Source: Bryobacter sp. (GTDB lineage Bacteria; Acidobacteriota; Terriglobia; Bryobacterales; Bryobacteraceae). From it: a DNA stretch of 64,000 bases. Shown here one piece after another: positions 52,855 through 61,325 of the stretch; positions within the stretch are counted from its first letter, which is position 1, and each line of letters begins with the position of its first letter. The position numbers and the translations under genes are program-made. The notes below the pieces were generated by a model, which had not been told where the DNA came from, did not search any database, and saw nothing but the letters and a program-made list of their open reading frames with translations. The DNA is taken from NCBI GenBank assembly GCA_022843605.1, contig JALHNI010000012.1:1-64000 (forward strand), in the 5' to 3' direction.

Positions 52855-53175
52855 TCTCAAGTGCGTCCGGCTCGCAACTGCCTTTCAGCCTGCCGGTGCG
52901 ATTGCCGCTGCTCGCCGTCTGCTACCTGTTGCGAATGGTTGTGACCGACTGACTACGAACCTCGCAGACGCGGCTTTTATGAGACAAACGGCCATTGGTA
53001 CGGGCAGGGTTTTGAGGCCCGGAAAGCAAACAACTCATTTCGCGTGGTCCGATTGTCTACTCGGAGCCAACCGAGGCGATATGGCCTCAAGATTAGGCGG
53101 GAACGCCGTTGTTGCGTGGTTGGGACTCGAACAGACTGGAAGCGGATCGGCATGATAACCTAAGAGTCTTTCTGC
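52855..53175. other. Divergent region between AbiE and methyltransferase operons
   Basis: About 320 bases must hold the promoters of both divergent operons. A + strand frame of 101 codons (52850-53155) is not convincing: it has no ribosome site, uses a TTG start and has irregular composition. I see no clear -35/-10 pair. Confidence 0.45.
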
Positions 53176-54243
53176 ATGCTCGGTATCGATCTATTCTCGG
53201 GGGCGGGCGGGATGTCGCTCGGCGCGACGCTCGCAGGCATCAAGGTCCTGTATGCGGTTGAAGCGAACCGCCATGCGTGTACAACCTACGCTCACAATCA
53301 CCGACGCACGGAACTGCTACACAAACGCATCGAAGATGTTAAGAAAGCTGACTTCAACGGATTGCGGAATCGACGCCATGGCCTCGTCGTTTTCGGCGGT
53401 CCTCCGTGTCAAGGATTTTCGACCTCCAATCAGCGAACGAGGACGATAACGAATCCACAGAATTGGTTGTTCCTCCAGTACATCCGCGTGGTCAAGCTTC
53501 TCCAGCCGGAATGGGTAGTCTTTGAGAATGTGATCGGCATCACTCAAACGGCCAAAGGGCATTTCCTAGAAACCGTTCGCTCGGCATTGGCAGACGCTGG
53601 TTACCCGACGACACAGTTCACCTTGAACGCAGCGGACTTCGGCGTGCCCCAACGAAGAACTCGATTGTTCCTGGTCGCCAACCGATCGGGAGTTGCGGTC
53701 ACGCAGCCCACCCCGCTCAAGAAGCTCGTGAGCGTCGGTGAAGCGATTGGTGATCTTCCCTCATTAACCAACGGCGCAAGCATCAACACGCTGCCCTATG
53801 GCCTGGTAAACCCATCGGCTTATGCCAAACGGTTAAGAGGGTCACTTACGGCGTCGTCCAATCACCTCGTCACGAATAACCAACCCAACGTGCTCCGACG
53901 GTATCCTCATGTGCCGCAAGGAGGCAACTGGGAAAACATACCAGCGCGATTGATGAAGAACTATTCAAATCGCGATCGCTGCCATGAATGGATCTACCGA
54001 CGTCTCAGTGTCGACGAGCCATCGGTGGTCATCGGGAACTACCGAAAGAATATGCTCATCCACCCGACACAGGATCGTGGCCTGTCAGTTCGCGAAGCAG
54101 CACGGCTGCAGTCGTTTCCCGACACCTTCGAATTCGAGGGAACGATCGGCCTACAGCAACAACAGGTCGGGAACGCCGTGCCTCCACTCCTCGCAAAGGC
54201 AGTGTTTAGCTCAATTCTCCGCACGACTGGTAACCTCAAGTAA
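53176..54243 (+). CDS. DNA cytosine-5 methyltransferase
   Basis: The 355-aa enzyme methylates C5 of cytosine in a specific DNA site. Its motifs in order are I LFSGAGGMSLG (7-17), IV GGPPCQGFS with catalytic Cys78, VI ENV (117-119), VIII QRRTR (159-163) and X GNAVPP near residue 330, with RLQSFPDTFEF before it. It has no restriction domain of its own. It is 9 bp before an HD-domain gene, and together with the ATPase and third gene forms an operon. No nuclease domain is visible in it. Confidence 0.92.
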   Translation: MLGIDLFSGAGGMSLGATLAGIKVLYAVEANRHACTTYAHNHRRTELLHKRIEDVKKADFNGLRNRRHGLVVFGGPPCQGFSTSNQRTRTITNPQNWLFLQYIRVVKLLQPEWVVFENVIGITQTAKGHFLETVRSALADAGYPTTQFTLNAADFGVPQRRTRLFLVANRSGVAVTQPTPLKKLVSVGEAIGDLPSLTNGASINTLPYGLVNPSAYAKRLRGSLTASSNHLVTNNQPNVLRRYPHVPQGGNWENIPARLMKNYSNRDRCHEWIYRRLSVDEPSVVIGNYRKNMLIHPTQDRGLSVREAARLQSFPDTFEFEGTIGLQQQQVGNAVPPLLAKAVFSSILRTTGNLK

Positions 54244-54899
54244 CACTGCGCCATGAAGCTCAAGGGGAAAGATCTCAAAGGCAAGACACTCGACGAATGG
54301 CTCAAGAAGCGCCGTACTGGCGATTTCGGCGATCTCAAGACGAACTACGTCGCACGATACAACGCCCTTGAAGACTTTCTTAGGAAAGACGTCCACCCGC
54401 TCGTCTCACTCGGACCGGCAGTTAGGGATGGCTTCTTCCTCAACGATCATGGACCGGCCCATGTAGCTACCGTGATCAAGAGGGCGTCAGAGCTGATTTC
54501 CACGGACACATGCGTCCTCACGGCGTATGAAGTGTACATCCTGCTTGCCGCAATTCAACTCCACGATATCGGGAATATCCTCGGACGTGGCGGCCACGAA
54601 TCGCGTCCACAAGAACTAGAAGGACAACTCGAAGGACTGCTTGGGGACGACAGCGCAGAGAAACGGCTATTACGTGGGATCGCAAGAGTGCACGGCGGGA
54701 CCAACAATGGTGACAAAGACACGATTCGGAACCTTGTAGAAGAACCGGTACTCAACCAAATAGTTCGCGCAAAATTCCTGGCAGGGATTTTGCGCTTCGC
54801 CGACGAACTCGCAGACGACAGCCAACGCGTATCGGCGTTCGCGATGCAAAACAACGCCATACCAGAATCCAGCAGGCTCTACCACAAGTACTCTGCGAG

Positions 54900-54903
54900 C
54901 CTG
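54900..54903. repeat. Target site duplication, left copy (CCTG)
   Basis: CCTG directly precedes the TGACC end of the IS and is repeated directly after its other end. It belongs to the interrupted HD gene. Confidence 0.85.
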
Positions 54904-54923
54904 TGACCTTCCCCCTAAATCCG
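54904..54923 (+). repeat. Left terminal inverted repeat of the IS
   Basis: It starts TGACCTTCCCCCTAAATCCG. Its partner at 56194, read in reverse, starts TGACCTTCCCCCCAAAATCC. Twelve bases match exactly, and after one indel the match continues. Confidence 0.85.
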
Positions 54924-54924
54924 T

Positions 54925-55818
54925 TCACTTGAGAATACAACAAGACAGGTTTTCAGCCGAGAGTGGGGGTTGGGGCGAGAGGGCGGCGATTGAGCCCTCT
55001 TGCCCCGCCTCGAAGCAGGAGAGTCCTGCGCTGGCGTAAGCCAGAGCAAACGCTTTGGGCGTGGAATATTCCAGAGAAGAATGCGGCCTTTCGTGGTTGT
55101 AGTGGTGACGCCAAGCTGCCAGTTGGCGGCGGGCGTCGAATAAGTTGCGGAACCAACTTACGTTCAGGCACTCCTCGCGCAATCGCCCGTTGAAGCTCTC
55201 GATGTAGGCGTTCTCGATCGGCTTGCCGGGTCGGATGTGCACTAAGTCGATGCGACGCTCCAGCGCCCAAGCCAGATAGGCTCGGGAAGTAAATTCCGGT
55301 CCGTTGTCGGAACGAATGCGCGAGGGCGCGCCCCGCTGTTGGATCAACGTCTCCAGAACTCGCAGCACGCGTAAGCTGCCGAGCGAGGTGTCGGCCTCCA
55401 GCGCCAAGCACTCGCGCGTAAATACGTCCACCACGGTCAAGATCCGAATATGCCTCCCCGTGGCTAGAGCGTCCGTGATGAAATCCAAGGCCCATTCTTG
55501 ATTGGCGCGTTGTGCCGCCGCGGCCGGCACGCTTGCGCGGACCACGCGCTTGCGCTGCTTGCGCCGCAAGGCGAGGCCCGCTTGGCGATAGATCCGCTCC
55601 ACCAGCTTGTGATTGTGCGGCGTTTGCCGCTGGATCAGGACACACAGGCGCGGCGATCCATAACGCGGATATTGTTGCGCCAACTCCGTGAGCTGGACCC
55701 GTAGCGCTTCATCTCGGCCCACTGTGCGCGAACGGTAACGGTAACTCGACGCCGGAACCTTCAAGAGCCTGCACGCCTGGCGTTCACTCATCGCGAAGCT
55801 CGCGCGGACTTCGCCCAC
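54925..55818 (-). CDS. IS3-family transposase OrfB (DDE integrase domain)
   Basis: This 297-aa protein has an HTH_21 segment (about residues 40-100) and an rve catalytic core. The DDE residues are in WALDFITDAL, RIRSDNGPEF and NAYIESFNG, with 35 residues between the second Asp and the Glu, as in this family. It ends with the usual NHERPHSSLEYSTPKAF. Likely active protein is the OrfAB fusion made by frameshifting at the end of orfA. Confidence 0.93.
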   Translation of the reverse strand: MGEVRASFAMSERQACRLLKVPASSYRYRSRTVGRDEALRVQLTELAQQYPRYGSPRLCVLIQRQTPHNHKLVERIYRQAGLALRRKQRKRVVRASVPAAAAQRANQEWALDFITDALATGRHIRILTVVDVFTRECLALEADTSLGSLRVLRVLETLIQQRGAPSRIRSDNGPEFTSRAYLAWALERRIDLVHIRPGKPIENAYIESFNGRLREECLNVSWFRNLFDARRQLAAWRHHYNHERPHSSLEYSTPKAFALAYASAGLSCFEAGQEGSIAALSPQPPLSAENLSCCILK

Positions 55819-55853
55819 ATCCGCGCGAGCTTGCCCAAGTTGCGCCTTCGGGC

Positions 55854-56129
55854 CTACAAGCTGTAGCCGTTTTTTCTTATGACGTGTTGCAGCGCGTCTT
55901 TGTCCAAAGACAAATCCGCCACCAGCTTCTTCAATCGCGAGTTCTCATCCCGCAGTTGCTTCAGCTCTTGCGCCTCGGCTACTTCCAGTCCGCCATACTT
56001 CTGCTTCCAGGCGTAGACCGTGTGCTTGCTGACGCCCATCTCGCGCGCCACCTCTTCGGCCTTGCGCCCTGCCTCCACCTGCTTCACCGCGCCGATGATC
56101 TGCGCTTCCGTGTACTTGCTGACGCTCAT
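55854..56129 (-). CDS. IS3-family transposase OrfA (HTH protein)
   Basis: The 91-aa protein has a helix-turn-helix (KYTEAQIIGAVKQVEAG, VSKHTVYAWKQKYGG) and a leucine-zipper tail (ELKQLRDENSRLKKLVADL). It binds the IS ends and precedes OrfB. An A6C run just before its stop is a candidate programmed -1 frameshift site for the fusion. Confidence 0.9.
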   Translation of the reverse strand: MSVSKYTEAQIIGAVKQVEAGRKAEEVAREMGVSKHTVYAWKQKYGGLEVAEAQELKQLRDENSRLKKLVADLSLDKDALQHVIRKNGYSL

Positions 56130-56173
56130 CTCCTTCTCCTTCCTTTCGTCCGATTATCGGTCTCCCGATTGCG

Positions 56174-56194
56174 CGGATTTTGGGGGGAAGGTCA
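56174..56194 (-). repeat. Right terminal inverted repeat of the IS
   Basis: Read on the - strand from 56194, it begins TGACCTTCCCCCCAAAATCC, matching the left end. It lies upstream of orfA. Confidence 0.85.
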
Positions 56195-56198
56195 CCTG
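56195..56198. repeat. Target site duplication, right copy (CCTG)
   Basis: This is the second copy of the 4-base duplication, next to the right IS end. The two intact copies fit a single transposition without later deletion. Confidence 0.85.
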
Positions 56199-56596
56199 CA
56201 CTCCGTCATCATTGACGCGAAGGGCAACGCAATCGACCTGCACTACGATTTGACCCGAGCCGACGCGGAAGAAGAATTCTCCAAAGACAACGTCAAGCTC
56301 TACCTTATCGACGAAATCCTGCACCGAACCGTCAAGATGCATCGCGAGCGAACTTACTGCATGCGCTTCCTTCGACCCTCCATCCAAATTGACTTTGTCA
56401 ACGTGAAAATCAACGTGTTCAAGTCCGCTAGGTCTGCTGACAAACTCTTCTCCATCGGCTACCGCCTTGAAGACAAGGGCTACCCGAACCTGCCCGAACA
56501 AGGCATCTACGAAATCTGCCCTGAGCTGAACTCGTGGCGCAACGGGCAACCCCTGAACGGGACACGCCTCCTTGCGGAAATTGCGGTGGCAAACCC

Positions 56597-58414
56597 ATGA
56601 GTCTGCAGCAGGGAAACCCCTTCAGCGTACAAACACCTGAGGACATCAAGGCGGCGGAGGTCGTCGACCTGTTCGTTGACGTTTTTGGGGATTTCTACAA
56701 CATTCCAAACCAAGGCCATACGTTCCTTCACGGACCACGTGGGTCTGGCAAGAGCATGATGTTCCGGTATCTTGAACCAGACTGTCAGCTACTCGCGTCA
56801 CAAAAGCCCCACCTGCGCGATCTGCCGTTCTATGCCGTCTATATACCGATCAAGAACACCGATCTGAAACTGACGGAACTAGAACGCCTGGAAAACAAGC
56901 ACGCAAACGTCGTACTCAACGAGCACTTCCTCACCGTGTTCATCGCATCACGAGTGTTTGCCTCCCTTCGCGACCGCGCCACTATCGACGACCCTGAGGG
57001 CGACCAAGCCCGCTCGCTCGATTCCTATCTTGCCGGTCCGCTCCGCAAGCTTCTGCACAAAGCGGGATTGACAAAACTGCCTGCGCCACTTCCGAGCGAA
57101 CCATCGATTTCCACGAGCGTCCAGTGGTGTATTGATCTCTTTGACGAGCTCTGCTCAGGGGTCATCAGCTACCTCCGCCGCCTCTCATTCCGTCGAACTG
57201 CACTCGCGTACAACGGCCCGCTTTGTGGCTATCTTGACTTCCTGCTCCCGATGCTCAAAGAGCTACGAGTTCTTCCCTTCATGCCAGCAGGTCCAATCTA
57301 CCTGCTCTTGGATGACGCGGATAACCTCAACGAGACCCAAACACGAATTCTCAATTCCTGGGTGTTCTGCCGCACAAGCTCCGACGTTAGTCTCAAGATC
57401 TCCACACAGCTTAACTACAAGACGTTCCGCACGTCGACCAATCAGCGCATTGATTCCCCGCACGATTATACGGAAATCGACATCTCCACGGTGTACACGT
57501 CAAGCAAGAGTCATTACTCTGGCAGAGTCGAAGAGATAGTACGCCGGCGGCTGAAGCGCCACGGGTTGAACGTGCCGCCGAAGCAATTCTTCCCCGAATA
57601 CGAAAAGCAGGAAGAAGCCATCCGGCGAATTGAGGAATCATACGTCGCGAAATGGCAGGAGCAAGGCCGTGGGCACCGACCAAGAGATGACGCCTACCGG
57701 TACGCCCGTCCGGACTTCATCACGAGCCTCAGCGGTGCGAAGAAAGGCTCATCCAAATATCGGTATGCGGGCTTCGAACAACTCGTGTATCTCTCCTCGG
57801 GAGTGATCCGTTACTTCCTAGAACCGGCGTCGCGGATGTACGCCGATGCGCTCGCCACCAGCAATGGCCAACAAATCACGCAGATTGACTCCCTCATCCA
57901 GGACCGCATCATCAGGGATGAGGCTGAGCGTTTTATGGTGGCGGAATTTGAGAAGCTGTCCGAGGAGGAGGCGGAACCACGGCATGCAGGGCAGTTTCTG
58001 CAACTGCGAAACCTCATTCATGCACTTGGCGGAGCGTTCCACGAGATCCTAATTTCGAATAAATCAGAGAGACGAGTATTCTCGATCGCGTTCTCGGACC
58101 CGCCGGAGCGTGACGTGTTAGCCGTGCTCAAGCTCGGAGTGCAATATGGTTATCTCCACGAAGCTTCTATCGGCAACAAGGAAGGAACGGGGAGAACCAG
58201 GATGTTTGTCCTCAGTCGACGCCTCGCGCCCTTCTTCATGCTGGACCCGACTGGGTTTGCCGGGTACAAGTTCGTCACGAACGCCGCCATAAAGGAAGCG
58301 ATCCTCCGGCCCAAAGCGTTCATCGCCACCATCAGCAAAGGCGAACTGCTCGAAGATCCTCCGCAACTCCGCCTCTTCGGGGGTGACACAGACGATGACG
58401 ACAAGGAATTATGA
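56597..58414 (+). CDS. P-loop ATPase of the methyltransferase/HD operon
   Basis: The 605-aa protein has an N-terminal AAA/ORC-like P-loop ATPase domain. Walker A is HGPRGSGKS (residues 45-53) and Walker B is IYLLLDDADN (Asp239, Asp240); a C-terminal part of about 300 residues follows. It resembles ORC/CDC6-like NTPases seen in predicted conflict systems. ATG 56597 forms an ATGA overlap with the HD gene stop; an upstream start at 56534 would lie inside that gene. It may sense invasion and control the HD effector or the third protein; this is inference. Confidence 0.85.
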   Translation: MSLQQGNPFSVQTPEDIKAAEVVDLFVDVFGDFYNIPNQGHTFLHGPRGSGKSMMFRYLEPDCQLLASQKPHLRDLPFYAVYIPIKNTDLKLTELERLENKHANVVLNEHFLTVFIASRVFASLRDRATIDDPEGDQARSLDSYLAGPLRKLLHKAGLTKLPAPLPSEPSISTSVQWCIDLFDELCSGVISYLRRLSFRRTALAYNGPLCGYLDFLLPMLKELRVLPFMPAGPIYLLLDDADNLNETQTRILNSWVFCRTSSDVSLKISTQLNYKTFRTSTNQRIDSPHDYTEIDISTVYTSSKSHYSGRVEEIVRRRLKRHGLNVPPKQFFPEYEKQEEAIRRIEESYVAKWQEQGRGHRPRDDAYRYARPDFITSLSGAKKGSSKYRYAGFEQLVYLSSGVIRYFLEPASRMYADALATSNGQQITQIDSLIQDRIIRDEAERFMVAEFEKLSEEEAEPRHAGQFLQLRNLIHALGGAFHEILISNKSERRVFSIAFSDPPERDVLAVLKLGVQYGYLHEASIGNKEGTGRTRMFVLSRRLAPFFMLDPTGFAGYKFVTNAAIKEAILRPKAFIATISKGELLEDPPQLRLFGGDTDDDDKEL

Positions 58415-59403
58415 TGTCGCGCAATCAAGAGGTGATGCTCACCGAACTCAGCGGGGTGCTCGGGCAGCCCTACGATGTGTTCATCTGTTCAGCAAGCTAC
58501 GAGCAACGATGCCGGTCGATACCGGACGCCTTGGTCAGCCACCCGCATATTGGGAAAAGCCTGGTCTGCTTCAACCAGAAATCCAGCGCCACGGTGGCGA
58601 ACAATGCGAGGTATCTATTGGACCAACTGGGAACCAATGCGCAAAAGGTGCCGTTAGACAAGGCTAACCCGCTCGCCACCGCAGACAATCTACAGCGGGC
58701 ACTCAGTCACGCGGGCGGCGATGATCGTGACCTCACCTATCTCGTCGACATCACGACGTTCACTCATGAGGCACTCCTGATATTGCTGCGTTTGCTGCAA
58801 GCGAGAGCCGCACGAGGCACTGTTGTACTTGCGTACGCACCAGCCGCAGAGTACTCGGTTGGCCTCCCGCCTGAGGAGAAGTGGCTCAGCAAGGGTATAA
58901 CAGATATCCGCTCCGTCCTCGGCTATCCTGGAGACAGCAGACCATCACGGAAATCGCACCTTATCGTGCTCGTCGGATTCGAAAGCGAACGCGCAGAACG
59001 TCTCCTCGATGAGTACCAACCACACGTCATCTCCCTTGGATTCGGCCAATACGGGACAGCAACATCGGCACAACACCAGCAAGTTAATCGCCTTGCATTT
59101 GGACAACTTGCTAGCAAGGTCACGAAATACTCGGAATTCGAATTCTCGTGCGTTGACGTCCTGGCGGCGGAGGACGCCATTGCTTACCAAGTCGCGAAGT
59201 TCCCTGATTGCAACGTCGTGATCGCTCCCATGAACACGAAGTTGTCGACCGTCGGTGTTGCCGGAGCCGCCTTTCGCAATGAGGAAATCCAGATCTGCTA
59301 CGCGAGCGCATCGCAATACAACGTAGAGGCGTACTCCCGCCCTGGGGACACATGCATCCTCACTGAACTCACGCCAGAATACTGGAAGTCTGCCCAGCGC
59401 TAA
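58411..59403 (+). CDS. Unknown third protein of the methyltransferase/HD/ATPase operon
   Basis: The 330-aa protein is soluble, with YDVFICSASYEQRCRSIPDAL near the N-terminus and an alpha/beta pattern of buried strands (LTYLVDITTFTHEALLILL, HLIVLVGFESERAERLL). No nuclease, TIR or methyltransferase motif is evident. It starts in an ATGA overlap with the ATPase stop. The position in the operon suggests an effector or regulatory partner of the ATPase. I do not recognise the family. Confidence 0.75.
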   Translation: MMSRNQEVMLTELSGVLGQPYDVFICSASYEQRCRSIPDALVSHPHIGKSLVCFNQKSSATVANNARYLLDQLGTNAQKVPLDKANPLATADNLQRALSHAGGDDRDLTYLVDITTFTHEALLILLRLLQARAARGTVVLAYAPAAEYSVGLPPEEKWLSKGITDIRSVLGYPGDSRPSRKSHLIVLVGFESERAERLLDEYQPHVISLGFGQYGTATSAQHQQVNRLAFGQLASKVTKYSEFEFSCVDVLAAEDAIAYQVAKFPDCNVVIAPMNTKLSTVGVAGAAFRNEEIQICYASASQYNVEAYSRPGDTCILTELTPEYWKSAQR

Positions 59404-59661
59404 CGGACAAACGCACGGCCGAACCGAGGATTTTGGGCTTGACTTGACGGAACCTGAGCCGGAATGAGAAACTGGAGTTTCGGGCTTGTCCCGAGTTGGC
59501 GGTTCGGAGGTCAGGCGTTCGCCTCTCTTCCTCCCATGGTACGAGGCTCGCCTCGGAGAGTAGGGGCTGTCGTGTGTTCATGGCCTCGGCGACTAACGCC
59601 GGGGCCATTTTCCTTCCATCGTATTCGCCCTGTTCACTGTTCACCCGTGCCGAGTATTCTC
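59404..59661. other. Non-coding gap after the defence operon
   Basis: The 258 bases hold the terminator-like hairpin at 59581 and several short frames on both strands that lack coding character. No gene is supported. Confidence 0.5.
59581..59611 (+). terminator. Terminator-like hairpin after the four-gene operon
   Basis: TGGCCTCGGCG (59581-59591) pairs with CGCCGGGGCCA (59597-59607), with one G-U pair and a 5-base loop, and a T run follows. It lies 178 bases after the stop of the third defence gene. Confidence 0.55.
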
Positions 59662-59901
59662 CTAACGTGCTACAGCGATGTAGCGCTCAGCAGCCCGCCG
59701 ACCACGTACCCGACCGGCGCCAAACAATGGCCAACGCTCTGTACGCCGCGCATAGACCTGCGCGACACCGGGAACTCTGTGACGGAATATCTCCTCGGGC
59801 ATTCCGGCCGTTGACAACGATACCTCGTGGACTCGATCCTCAAGCTTGAACGCACGAGCACGACCGTTCCGTCGTCTCGCCACGCGCCTCGTGGTGCTCA
59901 C
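59662..59901 (-). CDS. Possible small basic protein
   Basis: This 79-aa frame is rich in Arg and has a GTG start that overlaps the stop of the upstream gene as TAGTG. That suggests translational coupling. Composition is not strongly coding and no family is recognised, so it may be spurious. Confidence 0.3.
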   Translation of the reverse strand: MSTTRRVARRRNGRARAFKLEDRVHEVSLSTAGMPEEIFRHRVPGVAQVYARRTERWPLFGAGRVRGRRAAERYIAVAR

Positions 59902-60416
59902 TAAGCCCCAGTTGCGCGCGGCGAGTCTGTTGACGCCGTTCCGTCTTCTCGACTTGGAGAGCGCTTCGATGGAACGACGCGCAGGATCGGGGCTTTCCGG
60001 CGCTTGAGGGCGTCGAACGTGGTGTTGACAGCCCGCTCGATCACCGTTCGCGCTGTCCGGCCCCGGAGTTCCATCGCGATCTCCACGACCACTTCGACGT
60101 GGACGGGATTGTCATTCTCGACGATCAGCACGTGTTCCGCAGTTCGCTCGCCGATGTACTCAATCGACAGGTTGGTGGAGTCGGCGCTGTGCCGATGGGC
60201 GGAGGTGTCGTCGCTGTTTTCCAACTTGATCGACGCGCTTACGGGAAGGTCCGCCCGAACGGTGAAGCGCACCAATTGGCCGGCGCACACGAGGCGACCG
60301 AACGCGAAACTTTCGTGTGGCGGGATCTGGAGCGCGTCAAGGGTGGAGTCCGCCTCCTCGCAACGTGCCAGGCGGCACTGATGAATCAGGTCGGCCAAGA
60401 GAGAGAAAATGGCCAT
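59901..60416 (-). CDS. Hypothetical protein of the conjugative element
   Basis: The 171-aa protein has a very good ribosome site (GGAGGAG four bases before the ATG). It has a beta-rich centre (LVRFTVRADLPVSASIKLE) and a charged C-terminus. No signal peptide, membrane segment or known family was recognised. Its place behind the transfer genes suggests a conserved element gene. Confidence 0.6.
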   Translation of the reverse strand: MAIFSLLADLIHQCRLARCEEADSTLDALQIPPHESFAFGRLVCAGQLVRFTVRADLPVSASIKLENSDDTSAHRHSADSTNLSIEYIGERTAEHVLIVENDNPVHVEVVVEIAMELRGRTARTVIERAVNTTFDALKRRKAPILRVVPSKRSPSREDGTASTDSPRATGA

Positions 60417-60591
60417 AAGTCTCCTCCGAAGAAGATATATTGGACGCGGTACTACCGGGACATCCGGTCAACCTCGCCCGATCTCGGTGGAGATCGACCT
60501 ACTTCAACTGCTCACTGGGTCTGGACACAGCCTCGCTTTCTACTCTGCGGACTTTTTGTTTTAGATGCTCAATATGCGCGTTAGGTTCCCG
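60417..60591. other. Short gap before the hypothetical gene
   Basis: The 175 bases separate the transglycosylase gene end from the start of the - strand hypothetical gene and should hold its ribosome site and promoter. Nothing else is visible. Confidence 0.45.
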
Positions 60592-61317
60592 TCAATACTT
60601 GTTTCTTTTCCACGACACTCGGGTTGGCGCACCACTAGGGTCGTCATGTGTCTGTTCCAGTACCGGCGGCACACTTGGCGGGTCCACACTACGCGGTACT
60701 AGAGACACCTCCGGCCTACTCAATTGACCCGCCAACAGGGGGATTGACGACACGTCTGGCTTAGCCTGAATCACTTTATCTACGTATCCATTGCTAAATC
60801 CTGCAATCAAAGAACCACTGTTGTAGGAAGATATCGCGGCGTGAAGGGCGAGTTGACCTTTGCCGAGAACCGCCGCCGCCGTTCGATACTTGGTGTTCAG
60901 AATTGTCCATCCTGCCCTGAGATTGGCGCATGGGTCGAACGCCTGTTCGAGGGAAAGGCCGAGGCCGGTGAGGTGCTCCGCGTTGACCTGCATTAGGCCG
61001 ATGCTGACCGTGAGTCCGCGACTGTATAGCCATTTCGTCCAGCGGACAGCTTCGTCCACGGTCTTCGGCTGCCGCGCCAGCCCTATGGTTCCCTCGTCCA
61101 AGCCCAAGCGTTCCGGTGCTTTGTCGGGATAGTTGATCGAGATAGCCAGCGGGTTGAATGCAGATTCGACCTTGGCGATCGCGCGTAGCGTCGATTCAGG
61201 AGCATCCGCCGCGCAACTCTTCGCAAGGGCGGCGAACTCGGCCGCAGTCAGTGGCCTTCCGGCAGGCTCGGCCGCGACGCAGGAACTGATGAGGACGAGT
61301 GCGGTGAGCATCCGCAT
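60592..61317 (-). CDS. VirB1-like lytic transglycosylase
   Basis: The 241-aa protein has a signal peptide (LTALVLISSCVAA), an SLT domain with catalytic Glu in AIAKVESAFNPLAI, and further motifs SIGLMQVNAEHL and SYNSGSL. It opens the peptidoglycan for a type IV secretion channel. ATG 61317 has GGAG five bases upstream; an upstream GTG at 61323 is weaker. A Pro-rich tail follows the domain. Confidence 0.88.
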   Translation of the reverse strand: MRMLTALVLISSCVAAEPAGRPLTAAEFAALAKSCAADAPESTLRAIAKVESAFNPLAISINYPDKAPERLGLDEGTIGLARQPKTVDEAVRWTKWLYSRGLTVSIGLMQVNAEHLTGLGLSLEQAFDPCANLRAGWTILNTKYRTAAAVLGKGQLALHAAISSYNSGSLIAGFSNGYVDKVIQAKPDVSSIPLLAGQLSRPEVSLVPRSVDPPSVPPVLEQTHDDPSGAPTRVSWKRNKY

Positions 61318-61325
61318 AAGCACTC

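Larger units (their letters stand above)
54904..56194 (-). mobile_element. IS3-family insertion sequence (likely IS407 group), 1291 bp
   Basis: The element has imperfect terminal inverted repeats beginning TGACCTTCCCCC at both ends. It carries orfA and orfB in the IS3 arrangement, transcribed right to left, and is flanked by a 4-bp direct repeat CCTG (54900-54903 and 56195-56198). A 4-bp duplication and TGACC ends suggest the IS407 group. A run of six A followed by C near the end of orfA (55870-55875 on the + strand as T6) is a plausible -1 frameshift site for the fused transposase. Confidence 0.92.
54253..56600 (+). pseudogene. HD-domain protein, split by an IS3-family insertion
   Basis: The coding sequence runs 54253-54903 (217 codons), is broken by the IS and resumes at 56199-56600 (133 codons plus stop). 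Removing 54904-56198 joins CTG to CAC in frame to give 350 aa. The first part has an HD-phosphohydrolase site: His66/His70 in NDHGPAH, HD104-105 in LHDIGN, His115 and Asp184 in RFADELADDS. This resembles HD domains of conflict systems. The second part resumes with HSVIIDAKGNAIDLHYDL. The insertion leaves the left fragment with the HD site but without the C-terminal third. It lies between the methyltransferase and the ATPase; the ATPase start forms an ATGA overlap with its stop. Confidence 0.85.

Noticed and set aside
52850-53155. 101-codon + strand frame between AbiE and the methyltransferase
   Set aside because: It has a TTG start without ribosome site and overlaps the AbiE palindrome; no domain.
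58411-59403. Phosphoribosyltransferase-type conflict effector
   Set aside because: The expected acidic PRPP-binding loop with following Gly residues is not present, so the call was not made.
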